From assembly GCA_036897485.1 (NCBI GenBank), contig JAYMTF010001421.1, positions 1-23,503 of the forward strand: 23,503 nt of DNA. The letters run 5' to 3'. Made by a program: the position numbers and the translations under genes. Below, in pieces: positions 1 through 7,324 of the stretch. Origin of the DNA: Pelargonium nanum. Its lineage: Eukaryota; Streptophyta; Magnoliopsida; Geraniales; Geraniaceae. The notes under the pieces are model-generated. The model saw only the letters and a program-made list of their open reading frames with translations, did no database searches and was not told the origin of the DNA. Positions within the stretch are counted from its first letter, which is position 1. Every line of letters begins with the position of its first letter.

Positions 1-221
1 AATCATCGATCCGGGCGGGGGACTCCGCTCCCACTAATTCACTTGGATAGATATAGATGAAATTTAATAAGGTGGCGTTACATCATTGACTTAGCTTATC
101 CTAAGCCAAAATTTATTTGGCTTATATTCTTTTTTCTTTATTTATATATAATTTATTCACATTGAAGAACAATCCAAAGATATTGGCAAGATGGAACATT
201 TATTTTGAGAAAAATGGATAG

Positions 222-653
222 CGTAAAAGTGTTGAGAAATACGAGAACGGGAAGAATATAACCTTGAAGTACGTAACGAGGGAGCAGAATAGTTGTGCCG
301 ACTTCATGATGAAGGTTGCAAAGGTGGTAAAATTCCTTCATAAGAAAAAAAATGCATGCCGTGTGGGCTGCAGAGAGTAGTAACTGCAAAATGGTGGTGG
401 GATTTACTTTGCCGCAAGAGCTCTTGTAAATAAGAAGGATAATGAGGAGTTGGAGGAAGAAGAGGACGAGTTGCTAATTGACGTTGAAGAATTTGAATTA
501 GTTTCTTTTCCTGAATTGTCCGAGCTAGTACTGAAAATGTCAAAAGTTTCTGTCCAAAAGTACTTTAGGGACAAAATTTCTGAGATAGGTGTCCCCTTAG
601 GTTGGACAAGTCGGGCTGCTAATTCGAACGACGCTGAGGAAGTGTTTAAATGA
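222..653 (+). pseudogene. interrupted open frame, unidentified acidic protein
   Basis: One frame stays open from 222 to the TAA at 651-653 except for two consecutive in-frame stops, TAG TAA, at 378-383. No ATG opens the first half. The first part reads KYENGKNITLKYVTREQ and the second part contains NGGGIYFAARALVNKKD followed by a glutamate-rich run (EELEEEEDELL) and a short C-terminus. The layout loosely recalls plant cystatin/monellin-like proteins of unknown role, but I cannot assign a family. It could be a decayed gene or two exons with the stops inside an unseen intron. The track-style start at 450 is a TTG, not an ATG, which also argues against a simple intact gene. Confidence 0.25.
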
Positions 654-704
654 GGCGCTCAAGATAATTCGGAAGTCTAAATACAAGAATTTTGTCGTAT
701 GTTC

Positions 705-746
705 GGGCCCATCTGTATTGTTCGGGCCGATGATACAGATGGGCCC
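705..746. repeat. perfect 14-bp inverted repeat with 14-nt loop
   Basis: GGGCCCATCTGTAT at 705-718 is the exact reverse complement of ATACAGATGGGCCC at 733-746, separated by 14 nt. The arms are much richer in GC than the surroundings, so a transcript would fold into a stable hairpin. No neighbouring gene explains it. It could be the end of a small mobile element or a chance cruciform. Confidence 0.7.
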
Positions 747-1091
747 ACTCAGCATTCTTGAACCATGTCATCAGGTAACAATAATAGGAGACAACATTCT
801 CAAATTTGAGAAGAAGCATGTTAGAGAAACAGTTCATTTATGAGGTTAACTTACAACTGTTGAAAGAAACACAGAAGTTGGCTACATAAATCATTCTCAA
901 ACAATAAATATCGAGAAAATGAGTCTATTACACTCAAACAGTTCCAAAAAAAAGAAAGATGTAATGAAAGAAAATATGGGTATGCACATGAAGAGAAGAT
1001 TAAAATGAATGCAACACAATAATCAACTTCAAAAATATTTTACCAGGATGAACAAAGCAACACCAACGAATCCAGCAACACAACACAGACA

Positions 1092-1358
1092 AAGGGTTTA
1101 AAGAGAGAATGAATGAATACAAATTAACAAGTTCAAATCGTAAATCGGTCAAAAACAACACCATTTCGATGGCAGCAAGGGTTTAAGGGCGCTGGGAAAA
1201 CAACAAAACTAGGGTTTAAAGAGTTTAAAGAGTGACATTAAAGCTTAAATCGGAGAATCTTTATCAAAAGACTAAATCAATTAGCAGAGGATCAGAGGCG
1301 AGAGATGAACGGCCAGCCAAAATCGCAGCATTGAAGAGGAAATGTTGTCTTAGGGTTT
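1092..1358 (+). promoter_or_regulatory. cluster of telo-box-like AGGGTTT motifs
   Basis: AAGGGTTT occurs at 1092-1099 and 1177-1184, and TAGGGTTT at 1210-1217 and 1351-1358. In plants such telo boxes (AAACCCTA in either orientation) are common in 5' regions of translation-related and cell-cycle genes. No intact gene lies next to this cluster, so it may be the relic of a promoter or leader captured by a mobile element. Function is inferred only from the motifs. Confidence 0.25.
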
Positions 1359-1534
1359 TAGAATGGAGAAGATCGCAATCGTAAAATTATAAACACGCGT
1401 ATTTCGCACAAATTTATCAGCTTAAACAAAATCAAACATGAGTTTACAAAAAAATCAAACCAAAAGTGCCAAGTCTTATTCATTTTCTAAGTAATGCATG
1501 AGATTACAAAAACAAACCATAGTTTACAGAGCAT

Positions 1535-1980
1535 TGTGTCACGGACCGAGTGTACGTGACACAAAAATTCTATCCGGACGGTAAAAAAGGAACACCCGCA
1601 AAACTTGCACTTGTGACTGTCATGTGCAAAATGAACAACATTCATGGGAGCCCAAAAATGCAAGTCCAAGCCCAAATCTTACAAGACCTAATCCAAATAT
1701 ATTTCCTACATTTGGTAGAAGTTTCTAGAATTGTAAGGAAGATTTCATAGTTTCTTAGAGTTGGTAGAATATTTCAGAAGAACAAACCTAACCGTAGATT
1801 CTAATATTGTACTTTAGATCCTAGCCATCAATTTTGTAGGTCTTTTAGTATAAATAGGTGATAGTTTCATTTGCCAAAACCATCTCCTGTATTGTAAACA
1901 TGTCTTTTGTGAAATAAAACTTTTTAACTTTTCATCATCATCAAGTATTTACATAAGGTATTTTTACTGAAAACTGGTCA
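1535..1980 (+). mobile_element. LTR-like element (solo LTR or remnant)
   Basis: The stretch has the order expected of a plant retrotransposon LTR: a TG-type start (TGTGTCACGGACC) at 1535, a U3-like region, a TATA box TATAAATAGG at 1849-1858, and a polyadenylation signal AATAAA at 1913-1918 about 55 bp further on. It is followed by pyrimidine-rich DNA with candidate CA ends at 1943 or 1980. TGTGTCAC at 1535-1542 is mirrored by GTGACACA at 1556-1563. I see no primer-binding site after either end, no internal gag/pol and no clear target-site duplication, so this is a solo LTR or a degraded piece. The right boundary is uncertain. Confidence 0.45.
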
Positions 1981-2084
1981 TCTCTATAAAAAAAATAATA
2001 GGGGGGCCATTTCCCTAATTCCTTGATCCAAGAGGCCAAAAACCAAATTCCAATGTTTTTTTAGGCCAAAAAACTTAAAAATCT
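1981..2084. other. AT-rich spacer
   Basis: This is a short A/T-rich stretch between the LTR-like element and the inverted RING-gene fragment. No feature is seen beyond homopolymer runs. Confidence 0.4.
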
Positions 2085-2611
2085 CTAAATTAAGCAAAAA
2101 AAGTTATTTTTAATTTGTATATTGTTACCAAAACTTGGAGTATAACTAAAAAAACTAACCAATGTACAGACTCCCACACTTGAATTGGAAAATGTCCACA
2201 CTGTCCTCTTCATCACTTGTCCCTCTTTATCACTTGGTGGTGGGAACCGTGGAGGATCATGGAGTTGGATCTTCAAGTGTCTAAACAAAGCAGTGATGCA
2301 CTGCTCGGTATAATTGATATGATCATAAATACCTCGCAACCCCTTATTCAAATCAGTTTGCATTGCATCAAATTTGTTGAAACGCCTGTCCATGCTAGTG
2401 AAATGAGCATCATGGTAGTCCATCTTTGGGACTAAGGTTACCATCGTCTCAAGTGCTTTGCATCGGGACTCGAGAAGACGAATTTTCTAGTAAACAAGGA
2501 GAGCGTGTTGTCATTCAATTAGAATTTTATACATTCTTTATAAATAACATCACTTCCATGAGATTTACCACAACCTTTTGCATCTCTTCGTCAGTGACAA
2601 CAATTCTTAGC
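2085..2611 (-). pseudogene. inverted fragment of the RFWD3-like RING gene fused to a foreign tail
   Basis: Read on the minus strand, 2608-2575 matches the end of exon 3 of the two RING genes in this window (RIVVTDEEMQK against KIVVIDEESQK). 2574-2487 matches their intron 3 (AAATCTCATGGAA and TTCTAATTGAATGA are shared), and 2486-2448 matches exon 4 (KIRLLESRCKALE against KMRLLDSRCDALE). Similarity ends a few bases after the old splice donor, GTAACC here for GTAAGC. The frame then stays open to a TAG at 2085 and adds about 120 residues, with a charged, probably helical MDRRFNKFDAMQTDL region and a proline-rich DPPRFPPPS segment. The RING, exons 1-2 and WD40 part are missing, so it is a relic, although the fusion frame (ATG at 2444) could still be translated. 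Intron 3 is closer to that of the truncated gene at 3505 than to the full-length one. Confidence 0.75.
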
Positions 2612-3504
2612 GGATAGATTGATGATGATCACAAAACAGTGAGAGTGTGAAAAAGGAAATAGATGTGAGAGTTTTTGTGTTAGGGGTAGTTTAGAAATTT
2701 CATAAATAACATACTCACATGACAAATTTCATTAATTTTAACACTTTACAGACAGAGTCAAAACATAGGGTATTAATTTGTTATAGAACTTTATTTTTGT
2801 AGTTATCTGTTAGAGGACGCCAAAAACTGTAGTTATCCGTAATTATCCCTTTAATTAAACTAAAAAATATAGTATAGAAATGTCACCTTAGTAATTTAGT
2901 TCTTTTTTTAAACATGGATTCTTCAAACAAAATTCAATCTGTCTCAAATCTTTGTATTTGTTTTCATATTGGGGAAAAGAAAACAATTAATGTAATGTTG
3001 TACATTTCCTCTCGTTTTAAATGTATTTGTTTTCATTTTGGGAGTCAACGATATACATTTCTTTGTGTTACAATCAACGAGATATTACTGACAATTTATA
3101 CCTAAGTCATAATTAACTTCTTTAAAATAAAATGAAAAAAAACTTATTATAGAACAAAATTTTAAAGAAAAAATGATATTCATGTTGGGATAGAGATACA
3201 GTACGCAATTCAGAATTCAAGTCGAAACAAATTTACATAATAAACACTGAAAAGTGAAACTCGACTCAGTCCCCAAACCCGATGTCATTTCGGATCAACC
3301 CGAACAAACCCGACCTACTCTTGAGCCCCGAAATTGCCACTTCTAGATGGAGGGAGTAATATTGTAAATTGACAGTTTAACCCTTCGTAGTACAAACCTT
3401 TTACACCATAGTTCTTCATTTGTTGCTGATATTTTTCTTGTCCTGTGTTAAATCCTCAGTGATTCGCAGTACAGTGTCCACTCTCTATCGTTCACTCTGC
3501 AACA
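2612..3504. other. intergenic region upstream of the truncated RING gene
   Basis: AT-rich DNA without a supportable gene. At 3286-3320 the motif AACCCGA occurs three times, a pattern common in plant dispersed repeats. GGAGGGAGTA at 3349-3358 looks like one terminus of a Stowaway-type miniature element, but no matching left end was found. The last 120 bp before 3505 include a pyrimidine-rich leader similar to that of the downstream paralogue. Confidence 0.4.
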
Positions 3505-5591
3505 ATGTCCGACGCGGCTCATGATAACCTAATGGAATTCGATGACGATCATCTTATGCTTCCATTTGAAGGTGTAGTGGAAGGTGACGAAGACGACGAC
3601 ACTGAGCGGAGCGGAACCGACGAAGAAGAGGAAACGGAAGGTGAAGATGAAGTGCCGGTTGTTGAGCCGCCTAGAGTTTCCGGCGAAAATGTGAGTAATT
3701 TACCGGAAAGTGACGGAAATGAGCGGCGAAGAGCCGCCGCCGGTGGTGGTGGAGAAGTGGTGGTAAATTGTAAAGTGAAGGAAAGTGAGATAGGTGAAAT
3801 TGAGGGTTTGTTTTGCCCCATTTGTATGGATGCTTGGACCAATGGAGGCGATCACCACATCTGGTTTGGATTCTTCTTGCTCTCTGTTGATTTTGTTTTT
3901 CATTTCACTTGAATTTGGTCGGATGGTTTTGAAATTGGGAGGAAATAGTTCAAAATATGTTTGTTTGAGCTTAATGTGAGTACTTCTGATGCTGTATAGT
4001 TATGAATTTGAAGGCAAATTTTGGGTAAATTCCTAATCCCCTTTGATAATAGGGTTATTCAAGTTTTGGCTTGTGATCAAATTGTTAGGGAACAACAGAT
4101 TTATGATTAATCTTGAGTGTCATCACCATTCTCAAAGTGCCCGCGTGTGTCCAATATGCATCTGACCCTCGCACATTCTTGAGATACGTATCGGACACTT
4201 GATTTTAAGTGTCCCCAAAAAATTTAATTATGTTTTTAAGTTGACACGTGTTTGACACTTGCGTATCCCCGTTTTATTCTAAAATGAATTGGTTGATGTG
4301 TTCGACACTCTAAAACACATTGACATATAAATTATCATTGAACGTGTTCTTAGCGTATTGTGTCTATGCGTTTTGCTGTACCCGTGTCGTGTTGTTTCCA
4401 ATATCTCGTACCTGGGTCTATGCAACATAGGTGTCATGTATGAATGTCTTAATAATTGCCATCTAATTACTGAGTGATGTTGCAGTTGTCTTCCTTGTGG
4501 GCATTTGTATGGTATGTCTTGCATCAAGAAATGGTTGGAAGTGAAGCAGGGTTCGTCGAAGGTAATGGTTCTTGGTTAGTTAATTTTGTCACACAGAATG
4601 ATCAGGACGAACCCTTTGTTTTGTGTTATTAATCTCTGCTTCCACTTTGTTTCTAGTGTCCCCAATGCAACAGGAAATATGGTTTGAAGGGTGTAAGGAA
4701 ACTCTTTGCGCCCAAGATTGTTGTCATTGATGAACTGTCACAGGTCATACTAAATCTCGTGGAATTGATGTCATTTAAAAAAGAATGTGTAGGTTCTAAT
4801 TGAATGATGACATGCTCTTCTTGTTGTCAGAAAATGCGTCTTCTCGATTCTAGATGCGATGCACTTGAGAAGAAGGTAAGCATAGTTAACGGTACAAATA
4901 AATTAGATACTGCAATGTGGTTTCAGAATATTGTGTTGAATTTGGAGGTTGCTCAGCCACTCTTTTCTTGTAATGCTCCCATCTCTCAGTGTATCTCGCT
5001 TATTTTTCTATAATGGCATCCTACTCATATCATAATGAACAATGTCCTTAGTTAGCTTGTGAAACAAAATCTTTACTTTTCTATTTGGATGAACAGGTCA
5101 ATGATTTGGAAAAGAAAGAAGCTGATTTATCCATGCAAGTTCGAAATCTCATGGAGGTTGGCTTAATGTTAGATTTAAATTTTGTTATTGGTAAATTTTC
5201 ACCAGGCTAATGAAACTTCACACGACATGTTTACCCAAGGACTACTTTTTGAAATTTCATTTGTTTAATTGTATTAGTCTTTATAGTTTGTTTGGCGTCT
5301 TCTGTGGAGTTGATATTGTTTTTTTTTTGTTACACTTTCCCTGCACAAAAAGGGTTTTTTACATTTCTTTTCAAATGTCCTACTAAACTTTTCACGTTGA
5401 AATTCTTTTGTTTGTTATTGCCTTAATCGATCTTAACGTTTCCATTTTTTTAATATGGGCCATGTTGGTTTCAGATGATGGGGGAGCTCCGAGGTGGACA
5501 AGTAGAGATAGTTCATCAGCAAACTGAGATGATGCGGCAGCTGACTGCATATTTTGCTCACACGGGTTTTCAGTGCCCACCCCCTCAGTAG
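3505..5591 (+). CDS. truncated RFWD3-like RING-coiled-coil protein (no WD40 part)
   Basis: Predicted coding exons are 3505-3863, 4486-4561, 4657-4743, 4831-4875, 5097-5156 and 5475-5591. All introns are GT-AG and the total is 744 nt (247 aa plus stop). Residues 1-95 are acidic (DEEEETEGEDE) and carry the VVEPPRV motif shared with the paralogue. The RING spans about residues 104-149 (CPIC, CGH, C132, CPQC), with Gly where most RINGs have the fifth ligand, as in RFWD3. RING proteins of this kind act as ubiquitin E3 ligases, and RFWD3 works on RPA-coated DNA in the nucleus. Residues 175-209 form the start of a coiled coil. The last 38 residues (ending GFQCPPPQ) are unlike the paralogue and replace the whole WD40 region. 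The start is supported by the matching context before both ATGs (TCTGCAACA / TCTGCCACA). Reading on into intron 5 would give a stop after 18 codons. It could be functional as a RING-only protein or be a transcribed pseudogene. Confidence 0.72.
4117..4437. mobile_element. insertion in intron 1, flanked by 7-bp direct repeats
   Basis: Intron 1 of the truncated gene aligns with intron 1 of the paralogue at both ends (TAATTACTGAGTGATGTTGC is common to both). It carries about 314 extra bases between GTGTCAT at 4117-4123 and GTGTCAT at 4431-4437. The paralogue has a single GTGTCAT at this point (8036-8042). The insert is full of GTGTC/GACAC motifs, a pattern I associate with non-autonomous plant repeats. 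No terminal inverted repeat or coding sequence is evident, so the class is unknown. The paired direct repeats fit a target-site duplication. Confidence 0.55.
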
Positions 5592-7111
5592 CTTTTCCAT
5601 TTGGCACTCTAGTACGTCAGTTCTTATATTTTTATTATGCATATCTCAATGTTCATGTCTCTATGCTGGGTCCTGATTCGAGCAAAAATTGCATATATTT
5701 TCTTACCTATTTGTGTTTGATTTTGCTAATTTGCTAATTTGATTAATTGAATGTTTGTTTTCTATGCACTTCACATGTTTTTTTTTTCTCGTGTAGGAAA
5801 TCAAATTTTGATAAATAGATGGGCAAAAGAGCATATGGGAAGAAAGGAAACTCGGTAGAGTAAAGGAAAGCTTAGAAAAATAGAAAGGTTTGAAGAAGTA
5901 GAGAAGCTCACAAAGCTTCCACTCCAAGACAACTATATTTGGTAATTAAAATAGGAATGAGAGGGTTGTTAATATAAATATATATACCCTTCCATTAGTA
6001 TTTAGAACTTAGTTTTATTGTAGATTTGTTTTTGGCATTCAAATGGAGAACAGTAGTGAAGAAACCTAGAAACATTTGTTTGCTATCATATATACAAAAT
6101 ATGATGCATGCATGGTTTTTGGATTGGTAATGCTGATCAAATAGGCCATGACATCATGAGTATAGTTATTGTAAGTTAATCAAAGTCCAAACTTGATTTC
6201 GATGATTGTTGCGTGCGTTGGGATATTTTGCATGTGTTAGCATCGGTGAATACCGGGAGAAATTAGGGATTTCAAGATTTGTTGCATATGTTAAGTGGAA
6301 TCGTGAAGCATGCGACAATCGAGTGTGAAGATATTTGCTACAAGTTTATCTTGTGTACAATCTATACAAATGCGTTTTGTATTGTTAATACATTTTAAGT
6401 GTCTGTTACAAGCTTACCTTGTGTATAATGTGTGCAATTTTTTCCTCATTTTATTGTGGTTGCCATGTCTCAAAGTCATGATTTGTTAAGTTTATACATT
6501 TTTTGTTAAAATTTGATGTGCTTTTAGTTTATTCAAGTGTTTTGAACTGAAGATGATGTACTTATAACTTGTTTTGAATGAATGACTGAAATGAAGAAAT
6601 GGAGTTACAATAAGAGACAATGCACAGATGTATAATGAAGTTGCACTGGCCTCAGGGTAAGCAGAATTCATCACAGATAAGGGCTTGACATGAGCGCGAC
6701 ACAAATTTAAAAGAAGTACTTGAGCTTAATTTGACATGCGAACAAAAATTGTCACCTTCATAGTCGTACTCATACACTAGATTTATTGACATGATCGGGA
6801 GTGTCCACACAAATTTGTTTAACTTCAATTTTTATAATAAAAAATTATCACATGAGCTTAATTTGACGATGCTGATACTTATTGAACCAATTCGTAACAA
6901 AACTAACATAGTGAAGTTCAAATTGGAACAATATATATAACTTAAAGACTAAGAAAACTTAAATAAACTTGAATACCAATTAAAAAAAAAGTAGATAATT
7001 GAGTGACTATAATGAAATATTTTCCTTCTAGTTCACCAAGAAGTCATAGCAATGTCTATTGAATTGAATTTAGGATTGGGAGTGAAAAAAAAATTAAAAA
7101 ATAAAAAATTA
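5592..7111. other. 3' region of the truncated gene and spacer between the paralogues
   Basis: The first part is probably the 3' untranslated region. A possible untranslated intron runs from GTACGT at 5612 to TAG at 5796. The rest is AT-rich, with no convincing coding sequence and no trace of WD40 exons. TGAGCTTAATTTGAC occurs twice, near 6720 and 6855, as a short direct repeat. Confidence 0.4.
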
Positions 7112-7121
7112 TTGGCGCCAA
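7112..7121. promoter_or_regulatory. E2F-type palindromic site upstream of the full-length RING gene
   Basis: TTGGCGCCAA is a perfect palindrome containing the E2F/DP core (S-phase site, consensus TTTSSCGC), about 204 bp before the ATG at 7325. E2F sites are typical of plant DNA replication and repair genes, which fits an RFWD3-type ligase. I find no such site in the 250 bp before the truncated paralogue. Activity is inferred from motif and position only. Confidence 0.5.
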
Positions 7122-7324
7122 AAAACCCGCTTTAAAAGAAAAGGAGGAATTTCCGACAAAGAAGCAACGGTCAAGCGTCGTCCACGTAATCACCCGATTA
7201 ATAGCCGATTCAAGCAACCGATATTATCGTTTTGTTTTCTTCACTCTTTTCCGATTCACCTATTCACAATATTACTATCACTCTATCAGTGCATAGAATC
7301 GTGTCCCTCTCTCGCTCTGCCACA

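Larger units (their letters stand above)
654..1534. other. AT-rich spacer with hairpin and telo-box motifs
   Basis: No convincing gene is seen here. The stretch contains a perfect short inverted repeat (705-746) and four AGGGTTT-type motifs (1092-1358), listed separately. The remainder is purine-rich on the + strand and shows no long open frame with coding character. Confidence 0.4.

Noticed and set aside
3341..3360. GGAGGGAGTA resembling a Stowaway miniature-element end
   Set aside because: No matching inverted terminus (TACTCCCTCC) or TA target duplication was found upstream, so the element cannot be delimited.
7232..7324. In-frame N-terminal extension of the full-length RING gene
   Set aside because: It starts at TTG, not ATG, and is leader-like. 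The ATG at 7325 matches the start context of the paralogue.
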